A DNA stretch of 64,000 bases from Hordeum vulgare subsp. vulgare (taxonomy: Eukaryota; Streptophyta; Magnoliopsida; Poales; Poaceae). The notes under the pieces are model-generated. The model saw only the letters and a list, made by a program, of their open reading frames with translations. It was not told the origin of the DNA and searched no databases. Shown here piece after piece: positions 45,076 to 56,349 of this stretch. Where the stretch lies: assembly GCF_904849725.1 (NCBI RefSeq), contig NC_058522.1, positions 199,127,986 to 199,191,985 on the forward strand. Reading direction: 5' to 3'. Both the position numbers and the translations under genes were made by a program. Position 1 is the first letter of the stretch. Every line of letters starts with the position of its first letter.

Positions 45076-47950
45076 AGGTAAATGATAAAAAAGATAATTT
45101 TTGATGTGGAATGCTACCTAGCATAATCTTGATCATATAATCTAATCATGGCATGAATACTAAAACACGAGTGATTTGAAGCAATAGTCTATCATTTGAC
45201 ATAAAGACAATAATATTTCAAGCATACTAACAAAGCAATCATGTCTTCTCAAAATATCATGGCCAAAGAAAGTTATCCCTACAAAATCATATAGTCTGGC
45301 TATGCTCCATCTTCCCCACACAAAGTATTTAAATCATGCACAACCCCGGTTTTAGCCAAGCAATTGTTTCATACTTTAGTATTCTCAAACTTTTTCAACT
45401 TTCACGCAATACATGAGCGTGAGCCATGGACATAGCACTATAGGTGGAATAGAAGATGGTGGTTGTGGAGAAGACACAAAGGAGGAGATAGTCTCACATC
45501 AACTAGGCGTATCAACGGGCTATGGAGATGCCCATCAATAGATATCAATTTGAGTGAGTAGGGATTGCCATGCAACAGATGCACAAGAGCTATAAGTGTA
45601 TGAAATTTTAAAAAGAAACTAGTGGGTGTGCATCCAACTCGCTTGCTCATGAAGACCTAGGGCAATTTGAGGAAGCCCATCATTGGAATATACAAGCCAA
45701 GTTCTATAATGAATATTTCCCACTAGTATATGAAAGTGACAACATAGGAAACTCTCTATCATGAAGATCATGGTGCTACTTTGAAGCACAAGTGTGGTAA
45801 ATGATAGTAGCATTGTCCCTTCTCTCTTTTCTCTCATTTTTGTTATTATATATTTTTTTGTGGGCTTATTTGGCCTCTTTTTTTTATTTGGGCTTCATTG
45901 GCCTCTTTTATTACTTCCTCACATGGGAAAATGCTCCAATAATGATGATCATCACACTTTTATTTACTTACAACTCAATATTTAGAACAAAATATGACTC
46001 TATATGAATGCCTCCGGCGGTGTACCGGGATGTGCAATGATCTAGCGTAGCAATGGCATCAAAAAACAGACAAGCCATGAAAACATCATGCTAGCTATCT
46101 TACGATCATGCAAAGCAATATGACAACGATGGTGCGTGTCTTAATAAACGGAACGATGGAAGTTGCATGGTAATATATCTCGGAATGGCTATGGAAATTC
46201 CATAATAGGTAGGTATGGTGGCTGTTTTGAGGAAGGGTATATGGTGGGTGTAATGCACCGGCGAAAGTCGTGTGGTACTAGAGAGGCTAGCAATGGTGGA
46301 AGGGTGAGAGTGCGTATAATCCATGGACTCAACATTAGTCATTAAGAACTCACATACTTATTGCAAAAGTCTATTAGTCATCGAAACAAGGTATGCCACG
46401 CATGCTCCTAGGGGAAGGGTCTGTAGGAGTTAACCATCGCGCGATCCCGACTTCCACATAAAGGATGACAATCAATAAATAAATCATGCTCCGACTTCGT
46501 CACATAACGGTTCACCATACGTGCATGCTACGGGAATTACAAACCTTAACACAAGTATTTCTACTAATACACAATTACTCACTAGCATGACTCTAATATC
46601 ACATATTCATGTCGCAAAACTATTGCAAGGAATCAAACATATCATATTCAGTGATCTACAAGTTTTATGTAGGATTTTATGACTAACCATGTGAATGACC
46701 AACTCCTGTTAACTCTCTAAATGGGCATGAGTGAAGCATGAGAGTTTAATTCTTTCTACAAAATATATGCCCCGCTCTAACAAATATAAGTGAAGCAAAA
46801 GAGCATTCTACAAATGGCGGTTTTCTATGTGTAGGGAAACAGGCAATCCAAACTTCAAATGATATAAGTGAAGCACATGAAGCATTCTATAAAGCCATAC
46901 TCAAAAGATATAAGTGAAGCGCAAACAACATTCTATAAATCAACCAAGGACTATCTCATACCATCATGGTGCATAAAAGAAAAAGTAAAAATAAACACAA
47001 CATACGCTCCAAGTAATTGCACATATCATGTGACGAATAAAAATATAGCTCCGAGTAAAATTACCGATAGATTGTAGACGAAAGAGGGGATGCCTTCCAG
47101 GGCATCCCCAAGCTTAGACACTTGAGTCTTCCTTGAATATTACCTTGGGGTGCCCCGGGCATCCCCAAGCTTAGGCTCTTGCCTCTCCTTATTCCTTCAT
47201 CCATCGTGGTCTCACCCAAAACTTGAAAACTTCAATCACACAAAACTGAACAAAACCTTCGTGAGATCCGTTAGTATAATAAAGTAAATCACCACTTTAA
47301 GTACTATTGTGAACTCATTACAAATTCATATTAGCATTATATCTACTGTAATCCAACTTCACCATGGTTCATACCCCCGATACTACCCATAGATTCATCA
47401 AAATAAGAGAACAATGCATAGAAAACAGAATCTGTCAAAAACAGAACAGTCTGTAGTAATCTGAACACATACCATACTTATGATGCTCCAAAAATTCTAA
47501 AACAATTATGACAATTATGGAAATTTTCATATCAATCAGGAGCAAAAAGAATCAACTCAAAATCTCTTTCTTGATAGGAACTAAAAATAATTTTGTGAGC
47601 ACAAAGTTTCTGTCTTTTTCAGCATGATCAAACAACTATCACCCAAACTAATCATAAAGGCTTTACTTGGCACATTATTTTTTATAATACAATGGAATTG
47701 TACAAGGGGATAATTATTTTTGCGAGAAACTTCCATGAAAAATTCTACATTGTTTCCATGAGCATGAACACAAGTGTTCAAGGTCGACCCTTCCGCAATG
47801 CATCACCTTCCAATCGCTTCTCTTTTTGAAAAAGTTTTAAGTTCCCCTCTATGTTTTTTTGTTTTTAAACTATAAAAAAGCACTCAACAAAAATAAATGA
47901 CTCTCTAAAACTTCCGGGTTGTCTGCCAGGCAGCGCTTTCTTTAAAGCCA
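45076..47950 (-). other. Non-coding internal region of Z
   Basis: AT-rich, no credible gene. Two extra copies of the Z-type PPT lie at 47101-47115 and 47159-47172 (minus strand AAGCTTGGGGATGC). The region 46600-47240 is related to the decayed fragment at 52128-52987. Confidence 0.7.
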
Positions 47951-48712
47951 TTAAGCTAGGCATAAAGGGAAATTAAACAATGTATGAGTTGAAGAGTTAT
48001 TCTCATTAGAAGGTGGGCATGGGTAGCTAGTCCGCTCCTCCTCCTTTTGTTCTTCGCTCTCCTCGTCATCTTTTTCATCTAATGAGTTCACAGTTTCAGC
48101 ATTTTCTTCTTCCATGTTTTCCTGCAAAATATTAGTCTCTTCTTGGGCAGCGTAGAATTTCTCCATAAATCGATAAATATGGGCATTATATTCATAATTA
48201 GTATAACAATAACGAAGCATAACCAAATTTACAGATCGGTAAGCAGCATCATCATTATCATCACACCCTTTAAATAGAGCTTCAATTTCATAAGCACCCA
48301 TAAAAGCAACAAACTCTTCTATTTGTTCCACATCATAGTAATCATATATGCCATTAGCATAACAAGCGAAGGTTTCATTAGCATTAAATTTACAAGAAAA
48401 GGGAAGGTGTTGAGCCTTCATCCTACAGCAACAAGTAACATCATATCTCAAGCATAACTCCCAAGCATACCATTTCAACATATGAATGTGATCCCATAAT
48501 AGTTTCCCTTTTTGAGTCAAGCGATAATCCCTAAAGTATTCACGTTGATCCAACGTGTATCCCATTATATAATTTAATGGGGTTTTCTCAGGATTATTGA
48601 AGAACTGCAAAATATTTTCCACATAACGAGCATCGTGAGTTTTACGAGGTTCCTCATCTCCATGAGTAGCAAGTACACCTATTTTTTTTGGTATTTCGTG
48701 TTCCATATCCAT
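47951..48712 (-). CDS. Sole ORF of Z, unknown function (253 codons)
   Basis: An open frame starts about 95 bp after the PBS, where gag normally begins (MDMEHEIPKKIGVLATHGDE). Residues 30-190 are Tyr/Cys/Asn-rich (MLKWYAWELCLRYDVTCCCR, VMLRYCYTNYEYNAHIYRFM). Residues 195-230 are strongly acidic. I see no Gag core, zinc knuckle or protease. It is unbroken. It may be a lineage-specific protein of this non-autonomous family, perhaps replacing Gag. Confidence 0.6.
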   Translation of the reverse strand: MDMEHEIPKKIGVLATHGDEEPRKTHDARYVENILQFFNNPEKTPLNYIMGYTLDQREYFRDYRLTQKGKLLWDHIHMLKWYAWELCLRYDVTCCCRMKAQHLPFSCKFNANETFACYANGIYDYYDVEQIEEFVAFMGAYEIEALFKGCDDNDDAAYRSVNLVMLRYCYTNYEYNAHIYRFMEKFYAAQEETNILQENMEEENAETVNSLDEKDDEESEEQKEEERTSYPCPPSNENNSSTHTLFNFPLCLA

Positions 48713-48806
48713 AAATAAAGATAGAGAACAACTTAGAACAACAAATAAATCTAGTTAGTGATAAAGCAAACAAGCACACACGAGAATATTCACCCCACGC
48801 TATTGC

Positions 48807-48824
48807 TCCCCGGCAACGGCGCCA
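48807..48824 (-). promoter_or_regulatory. Primer-binding site of Z
   Basis: On the minus strand TGGCGCCGTTGCCGGGGA, 11 nt after the 5' LTR end. Confidence 0.85.
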
Positions 48825-48835
48825 GAAAAAGGTCT

Positions 48836-50365
48836 TGATAACCCACAAGTATAGGGGATAAATTGTAGCCTTTCTCGATAAGTAAGAGTGTCGAACCCAA
48901 CGAGGAGCTAAAGGTAGGACAAATATTCCCTCAAGTTCTATCGACCACGGATACAACTCTACGCACACTTTACGTTCGCTTTACCTAGAACAAGTATGAA
49001 ACTAGAAGTAGTTTGTAGGTGTGAAAGGATAGGTTTGCAAGAAAAGAAAGAACATGTAAATAAAAACTAGGGGCTGGTTAGATAAAGAAACAATTACGTT
49101 AGTTTAACGAGTGTGGAAAAGTGGTGGTAGGAGTTGCAGAATTGTCCCTAAGCAATTGACTACGTTACTAGACTGATAACAAGTTTTGTGTAGGAGAGGT
49201 CACTGCTAGCATGTCACCCCTTACTTGGAATTCTATGCACTTATCATCGGAACTATTAGCAAGCATCCGGAACTACTAACGTTCAGTAAGGTAAAACCCA
49301 ACCATATCAATAAGATATATTGGTCCCCCTTCAATCCCGTATGCATCAATTTCTATGCTAGGCTGAAGCTTCTGTCATCCTTGCCCTCCAATACATAGTC
49401 CTATCAACATACTACTAACCCTATGGTGTGATCCACGCGCGCGCTCATATGATGGGCACCAAAGGACAGCAACATAACCACAAGCAAATTAAACCAATCA
49501 TAGCAATTCATCAATCACCGATAGGACAACGAAAATCTACTCAGACATCATAGGATGGCAACACATCATTGGATAATAATATGAAGCATAAAGCACCACG
49601 TTCAACTGGAGGGTACAACGGGTTGCGGGAGAGTGGACTGCTGAATATAGATGGGGAAGCTGATGGAGGTGTTGGTGAAGATGACAGAGGTGTTGGTGTA
49701 GATCGCCGTCACACGATGATGTCCCGGGCGGCGTTCCGGCGCCGCCGGGAGAGAGGGGGAGAGAGCCCCCCTTCTTATTATTCTTCCTTGACCTCCTCCC
49801 TAGATGGGAGAAGGGTTTCCCCTCTTGTACATGGTCTCCATGGCGGCGGAGGGGCGAGAGCCCCTCCGAGATTGGATCTCTCTCTTTGTGTCCTTCTGTT
49901 TCTGCGCTCCCAGATTCTGGCTTTCACCGTTTCTTAAATTCCCGGAGATCCGTAACTCCGATTGGGTTGAAATTTTAACACGATTTTCTTCCGGATATTA
50001 GCTTTCTTGCAACGAAAGAAGGGCCCCAACCGCCATAGGGATTGGTCACAAGCCTGCCAGCCGCGCCCTAGGGGGGGCGCCTCCTGGGCTTGTGACCCCC
50101 TCGGGCATCGTTTCGCGTTGATTCTTCTTCCCAAAAATCATAAATATTCCAAAACAAATCCCCGTATGTTTTTTATTGCGTTTAGACTTTGTTTGTTATG
50201 GATATTCTACCAAACAAAAAACATGCAACAAACAGGAACTGACACTGGGCACTGGATGAATATGATAGTCCCAAAAATAGTATAAAAAGTTGCCAAACGT
50301 ATATGAAAGTTGTAGAATATTGGCATGAAACAATCAAAAATTACAGATACGACGGAGACGTATCA
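48836..50365 (-). repeat. 5' LTR of Z (1530 bp)
   Basis: The minus-strand LTR is complete. The hairpin arms GGTCACAAGCC (50044-50054) and GGCTTGTGACC (50087-50097) are a perfect 11-bp inverted repeat. Confidence 0.9.
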
Positions 50366-51007
50366 TAAGGACAAGCGAGCAGCAGACATGATGACAAAGC
50401 AGTTTCCCCTTTAGTGCAAAGAGGGCAAGGACGAATTGGGGTTCCCAAGGCATCTTCTAGAGGTTTCCTTTCTGGTGCAACAAGACCATCATCGCCCACC
50501 AGCAGGAAATGCGTCATCCCTGGACCCGTCCCTGTGGCGCTGGCAGCCACTTTGCAGGCGAAGACTACCTTTAGGTAGGGGAGCATGTTCCCCTGTTCCC
50601 CTTCAAAATTGCCCGTTGTGGGATCCCTTCCCGCCGAAACGATAAGGGAAGAGGACTGGGGTCGCTACTATATATAGAGAGTAGGTTACTTCATAGGGGG
50701 ATCGGATCCATTCAATGGTCCACTGGCACCACACAAAGGCCGCCCATCCTCCGAAGGCCCTTGAACACTGTACTAGTTCATCCACCAACCTCCATGAGAG
50801 GCAATCCACCAAAGCAGGAGTAGGGTATTACGATTCTCCGCGGCCCGAACCTAGGTAAACTGCCGCGTTGTGTGTCTTCCTCACCATCGAGTGAGTTCTC
50901 TGCCATCCCTAGGGAGTATCGAGTTAGGTGAGGCAAGCCCGTGAGAGATCTTCGTACACGCCCGTGAGTTCGAATCTTTAGGGTTTTGCGGAGCCCGAAA
51001 CCTGACA
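50366..51007 (+). repeat. Right part of the Y 3' LTR
   Basis: It aligns with 2606-3243, including the TATA region (50669-50676), and ends CCTGACA. Confidence 0.88.
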
Positions 51008-52127
51008 AACGAGAGGAGGGAGATAAGAGGGAGAGCATGGGAAGGAGGAAGAGACAGGAGGCCGACGTGGTGACCTCTTGCTGAATAAGTCGCTGATGGC
51101 GGTCGATCCAATGAGGAGAGTGAGGAGGTTCAGGCGCGAGGCCTCCGGCTCGGCTGCTTGAGTCGTGCAAGGTCGAGGGTGGATGGACAGGGCGGGAGGA
51201 CGCGTTGAGTGTCGGAGAAGGTGCGACAAGATGAAGGAGAGGAGCTCGAGACCCTCCTGGTCCAGATCGATCAAGGGTGGCTCTTCAAGGAGAGTGCTCA
51301 GGCGCATGGTGGAAGTGGGCCTCTCTGGGATGAACTAAGACGATGGGGGCCATTTGATTTGAATCTGGTGGCCCAGATCAATGGATGTGAGCGGAGGAGG
51401 TGGCTGGCTGGGTTGCAAAACAAGGTGGTCAGTTGGGTGGATCGGGATGGATCCCGAGGCTTGCGAAGATTGAACATGGGTGGGAGTGCGGCAACGGGAC
51501 AGGGGTCCTAGACTTTAGGCTGTCGACTAGTTTAGACTACGATCCATATATATAGCTAGTGAGTTAGGGGTTTTGCTCCATTTTTGGACCCTTCGATCGT
51601 GATCGGACGATCCGGAAGTTTAGATGGGGCTAGCTTGGTTGGTGGAGTGTGTAGGGGGATGTTGGGATGAGATGAGAGGGAAGTTTCGGCCCGTGACAAG
51701 TTTTTTTAAAACACCAAAACGTGTGACGAAAAAACCGACGACGGTGCCGCTACGGTCGATCGTTTGGGTATCACACGGACTCCGATTGCAACGAAATTTG
51801 GGAGGTGGTATACCTTCACTATATTAAGATCGCACGCCAACCTTCGACCCAACCCGAGAATAGTTTTCACGCACTTTTGAAAACAATATTTTAACGATGT
51901 CGCGAGCGCATGCGAGTGTGGTTGGTCTCAAAACGGTCAAAGACAAGAACGGGAAGAACCGTCAACTAATAAGGGATGCAAGTTTTGAAAGAAAATGACG
52001 GCAACGGAGTGCCGATGCTATGCAGATGATGTGCATGATGCAATGTTGAATGCGACAACCAAAATAATCACACGACGACAACATAATAAAAGGGGAACCT
52101 TCTGGAGCGTCGGTTCCGGGATATTAC
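51008..52127 (-). mobile_element. LTR start of reverse element W
   Basis: On the minus strand it begins TGTAATATCCCGGAACC at 52127. A TATA box follows about 570 bp in, then GC-rich leader-like DNA up to the Y insertion. The TG start and promoter layout indicate an LTR; lineage unknown. ORFs here are low-complexity and not believed. Confidence 0.6.
51547..51554 (-). promoter_or_regulatory. TATA box of the W LTR
   Basis: TATATATA followed on the minus strand by GC-rich DNA. Confidence 0.5.
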
Positions 52128-52987
52128 ACCATTTAACCGTGATAGCATATAGTGAGTAATGTTTGATTATAATTATACAATAATGTTATGGCAAGACATG
52201 ATTGGATTTGATGTTATATGTACTAACCTTTCTAATGAAAGTTATGTTAAGTTTTGTGTGGATGGAGTGTTGCAAAATAAATGAGGTATTGATGTTAGAA
52301 GAATAAGGAGAGCCAGGAGTTCAAGCTTGGCGATCCCCAAGGCACCGCATGCAAATATTCAAGGAGACTCAAGCGTCTAAGCTTGGGGATGCCCCAGAAG
52401 GCATCCCATATTTCTTCCTCGACAATTATCGGTATGTCTCGGTTTTTGTTTTGTTCACATGATATGCGTAAATTCTTGCAGCGTCATGTGCCTTTTATTT
52501 TTCATTTAGCAATGCACCATGATGGTGTGGGATAGTCCTTGGTTGACTTATAGAATTCTTAATGCCCTTCATTATATCTTTTGAGTATGGCTTTATAGAA
52601 TTCTTTGTGTGCTTCACTTATATCTTGTGAAGTTTGGATGCTCGCTTCTCTATATTAGGAACATCAATACTTATGGAATGATATTTTGCTTCACTTATAT
52701 TTATTACAGCATGTCCAGATCTTTTGCAGAAAGTATTAAACTCTCATGCTCCACTTATATATATTTAGAGAGTTAACAAGAATTGGTCATTCACATGGTT
52801 AGTCATAAATCCTACATAAAACTTGTAGATCACTGAATATGATTTGTTTGATTCCTTGCAATAGTTTTGCGACATTAAGATATATGTGGGTGCACTAGTG
52901 GGTGATTATGGTTTTGTAGGAATATCGATGTTAAGGTTTGTGATCTCTTGTTCATTAAAGTTTCGGTTATGGCATGAAAGGTGATGG
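52128..52987 (+). mobile_element. Decayed internal fragment of a Z-like element
   Basis: In plus orientation it parallels the reverse complement of 46600-47400. Examples are AATAAGGAGAGCCAGGAG (52302) and the CCTTGGTTGACTTATAGAATTC block (52541). Two Z-type PPT-like sites (about 52324 and 52379) are present. No LTR is attached. Confidence 0.7.
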
Positions 52988-53480
52988 TGTCATGGACTAG
53001 GGGGTCCTAACCTAGCTGGCCTAGACTCTTCGGGTTTGGCCGGGGGTGGGGGGGGGGTCCTCCAACCTCTCAAGATGGACTCTAGAGATTGCATGATGGA
53101 ACAAGATCAAGACTGCCTCTGCAGAAGACTTGACATATACTCCAAGACTTCTCTTGCCGTCTCTACCCTAGGATAACAACCTTGAAACCTAGAAACCCTA
53201 CCTGGCGAGTATATAAGGTGTGGGGTTTTACCCGTAGAAGGGATCTCAACATGACATTACTCATCTAACTCTAGGGTTAGAACACAAATCTTGATCTCGA
53301 GGTAGATCAACTATGTACTCCATATTTCATCATTAATATAAACAAGAGGAGGACATAGAATTTTACCTCCATCAAGAGGGCCTGGACCTCGTAAATACCA
53401 TCCCTTGTTCATGTTACCATCTGTCTGAAATGCATAGCTCAGGGCCCCTACCGTGTGGTCTATTGTTTTTCAAACCAACA
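52988..53480 (+). repeat. LTR of an unnamed element (about 493 bp)
   Basis: It starts TGTCATGGACTAGGGGGTCC, has TATATAA at 53210-53216 and probably ends at CAAACCAACA. A G run at 53041-53058 is unusual. The end is set by analogy, and target duplications were not found. Confidence 0.55.
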
Positions 53481-53920
53481 CTTGTTCCTTCATTGAGCCC
53501 CCCTTTGTTTGAGCTATAGATTCTTACGAATCACTTCAGTTGTAGATCCCCGAGAATCGGCCATGGCTTTGGATTATGAAATAAAAAACCGGTTGTTTGT
53601 TTAGCCTGCTATGGGATAGGTGTAGAAACTATTGGGTTTATGAAATGGGAGTAATGCCCTGTTTTCCGTATATGAGAAGAAGAGCGGGAAAGAAGAAGAG
53701 ATGAGAAGAAGAACAAGATGACGTGCTCACCGTTCCTCTTCGTGCACACAACACTTTCAGCCTTTTCCAATAAGTGGCAGCCTCAACTCCGACACCATGA
53801 TCACATGCTCGATGTCAACACCAGTAACCATGCCAGTGTAGGCAGAGAAGGCCATGAAGAGGAGAGCACTTGCTCACGCAGGTTCAAGGTCGGGGTCCCA
53901 CCCCTCTAGCGAGCCGCCAT
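53481..53920 (+). mobile_element. Leader of the same unnamed element, cut by S
   Basis: The text CTTGTTCCTTCATTGAG after the LTR resembles a primer-site region. No gene is recognisable before S begins at 53921. The rest is presumably beyond the window. Confidence 0.4.
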
Positions 53921-56294
53921 TGTTAGCGCATATTTCTCCATATGTGGTTTTGGTAATTGAGCACAATTCCTATGGAATAATGGTTGCCTTAAGTTATATT
54001 AAAAGGATTTGTCCATATGCACTTCTTGAATTCCATCTGTTGGTGTCAAGGAGTTTATATGATGACCAAGGTGGTATTGCAATAATTCCCCAAAGATTGG
54101 TCATAAAGACACAAGGTTGATCAAGACTAAGAAAAGAGTAAATCAAGATGATCAACACACAAAGTGTACAAGATGTACCGAGAGGGATCAAGTGATCCCA
54201 TGGTAAGGTAAGCATTGTCCATAACATTTTTGTGTACTAACCCATGGTCCTTGTGAGAGTTCTATGTAGGGTTAGATGTGTCTCCATGGGTTTGCGTCAA
54301 GAGGAAGATCTCATTCAACCTATGAAGGATAACATCAAGTGGTGATCGTCATCAAGATTGCGGTGTGCAAGTTCAAGTGGAGCATCATGAAGATATCATG
54401 CTTGAAGCTTGCCGTCCATTGTGGTGGCAATGGACTTGTGAAGATGTGCTGAAGAGTGGCTCACCCATAGTGAGTATGGGGGAGCTAACAACTAGTCTTC
54501 GTCAAACCAAGGCGATCAATAAATGTGGTCCATCTTGAGGAAACCAAGATCATCATCATCTAGGTCAAGAGGACTAGGTGCAAGGTATAGGTTTGCCATT
54601 GATAGGTTTTGTATTTTAGGATAGATTTCCCTACTGTCAATCAGAGCTCTCAAGTGAGTGGCTTGATCGTATAGTTCGTTGAGAGCTCAAACCATTTGTA
54701 TCCTTGCATCATATTTCTTGGTTCTTGTTTGGTGTTTCTCTTTGTGAGTTTTAGAGCTTATGGTCGTCTTCATTGCAAGCTTGAGTACATCTAAAACGGA
54801 GTCCATATGCATCTTCTATGAGGTTTTCAATGTTGGAAGTTTTTGTCGGTTCTTCATTCATAGAGGTCTCACTTATCTATATCGTTGGCATTTTCTAACT
54901 TCACGTTCTTAACATTTTATGTTTCTATTGGATAGCTCTTGTCGTTGTGAATTGAACAAGCTTTAGTTTGCTCGATTCAGAGTTCGTATGTGAAAGTTAG
55001 AGAGTAGTTTCAGTATCCAGCGGTAGTACCGCTCCTCGTGCCAGCCGTAGTACCGCTCCTGGATACCGCGCCCGGAGTGGTAGCACTGCCCCCGGAGCGG
55101 TAGTAATTTTTTACTACCGCTCCCGGGTGGTAGTACCGCTCCCTCGGACGTTCTGGGAGTGGTAGTACCTCTCTGAGCAGCGGTAGTACCGCTCCGGTCG
55201 GGCTGTGAGTGGGGGTAACTGTTGGATTTGTTCCCCCACTATATAAAGGAGGTCTTCTTCCCCATTGGACCTTATCTATCCATTGAGCTCGTGTTCTTCC
55301 CCCATTGTTGTCCTTCTTAGAGCTTGCTAACTATCAATCCCTCACATGATTCCTGCTAGTTCTTGAGGGAAAAGAGAGAGGAGATTTAGATCCACATCTC
55401 CACAAATCACTTTCTCCTCTATGTGAGGGGAACCCCTTGGATCTTGATCTTGGAGTTCTTTGTGAGCTCCTTGTTCTTCCTCTCATATTTCTCCATAGCT
55501 TTTGTTGTTGTGTAGGGATTTCAGTGTGAGGGACTTGACCACTTCGTGTGTTTTTGCCATTGCATTACTTGCATCGGTTTGAGTTCTCCACGGTGATATG
55601 TAGAAGTGAGAAGTTGAGAAGCTTATTACCCTTGGGTACTTGGTACCCCTAGAAGCTTGGTGGTGCCTCAGAGCTCAATCACTGTGGTGCAAAGCTTCGG
55701 GCAAGCGTCGGGGTCTCCAGTTAAGTTGTGGAGATTGCCCCGAGCATTTGTGGTCACCTCGAAGCCATACGCCATTATGGTGAAGCTTCGTGGTGTTGTT
55801 GGGAGCCTCCAATTAAGTTGTGGAGATTGCCCCAACCTTGTTTGTATGGGTTCAATGACCGCCCTCAAGGGCCCCTTAGTGGAATCACGACATCTTGCAT
55901 TGTGCGAGGGAGTGAGGAGATTACGGTGGCCTTAGTGACATCTTGGGGAGCATTGTGCCTCCACACCGCTCCAAACGGAGATTAGCATCTGCAAGGGCGT
56001 GAACTTCGGGATACATTGTTGTCTCCGCGTGCCTGGGTTATCTCTTATCCGAACCCTTTACTTATGCACTTTACTTTGTGATAGCCATATTGTTTCTTGT
56101 CATATATCTTGCTATCACTTAGTTGTTTGTCTTGGTTAGCATTAGTTGTTGGTGCACATAGGTGAGCCTAGTTGCTTTAGATTTTGTGCTTGACAAATTA
56201 AACGTTAGTTTTATTCCGCATTTGTTAAAGCCTAAACCGTAATTATTTTAAAGCGCCTATTCATCCCCCTCTAGGCGACATCCACACCCTTTCA
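53921..56294 (+). repeat. 5' LTR of S (2374 bp)
   Basis: It starts TGTTAGCGCATATTTCTCC and ends CCCTTTCA before the PBS. TATATAA is at 55240-55246. Confidence 0.88.
55018..55200 (+). repeat. Cluster of CGGTAGTACCGC palindromes in the S LTR
   Basis: The near-palindrome GCGGTAGTACCGC and variants occur about eight times. A perfect 13-bp hairpin is GGAGCGGTAGTAA-TTTT-TTACTACCGCTCC (55094-55123). The cluster ends about 40 bp before the TATA box. Confidence 0.85.
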
Positions 56295-56296
56295 AT

Positions 56297-56308
56297 TGGT
56301 ATCAGAGC
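56297..56308 (+). promoter_or_regulatory. Primer-binding site of S
   Basis: TGGTATCAGAGC, the initiator-Met tRNA type typical of Copia elements. Confidence 0.88.
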
Positions 56309-56349
56309 TAGGTCTATCTTTATTAGGTTTAACCACCTAGAGAGTAAGG

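Larger units (their letters stand above)
43957..50365 (-). mobile_element. Element Z: reverse non-autonomous Athila-like element
   Basis: LTR ends read TGATACG...TTATCA on the minus strand. The 5' LTR is 48836-50365, the PBS 48807-48824, and the 3' LTR 43957-45040. Only one credible ORF exists (48712-47951). Flanks AAGGT(CT) on the left and (T)AAGGA on the right are an imperfect target duplication with extra bases. It is inserted in the 3' LTR of Y, which continues at 50366. No gag, RT or integrase is recognisable. Confidence 0.88.
2363..51007 (+). mobile_element. Element Y: old Tat-lineage Gypsy element hosting X, F and Z
   Basis: The LTRs (2363-3243, and 43712-43956 plus 50366-51007) begin TG, end CA and flank remnants of gag, protease and RT, tandem-repeat arrays and an antisense gene, in that order. 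The layout matches Tat-lineage Gypsy elements. The LTRs differ by roughly 11% over the first 245 bases, so this is the oldest element of the nest. The flanks gatga (2358-2362) and aacga (51008-51012) differ by two transitions and may be a decayed target duplication. Y is interrupted by X at 3930, F at 32255 and Z at 43956. It lacks most of pol, so it moved in trans or lost pol after insertion. Confidence 0.8.

Noticed and set aside
50978..51307. Minus-strand 109-codon ORF
   Set aside because: It crosses the boundary between the Y LTR and W, so it cannot be a single ancestral gene.
53041..53060. G-quadruplex at the G run
   Set aside because: A single G run with one interruption in an LTR; could equally be a sequencing or assembly artefact.
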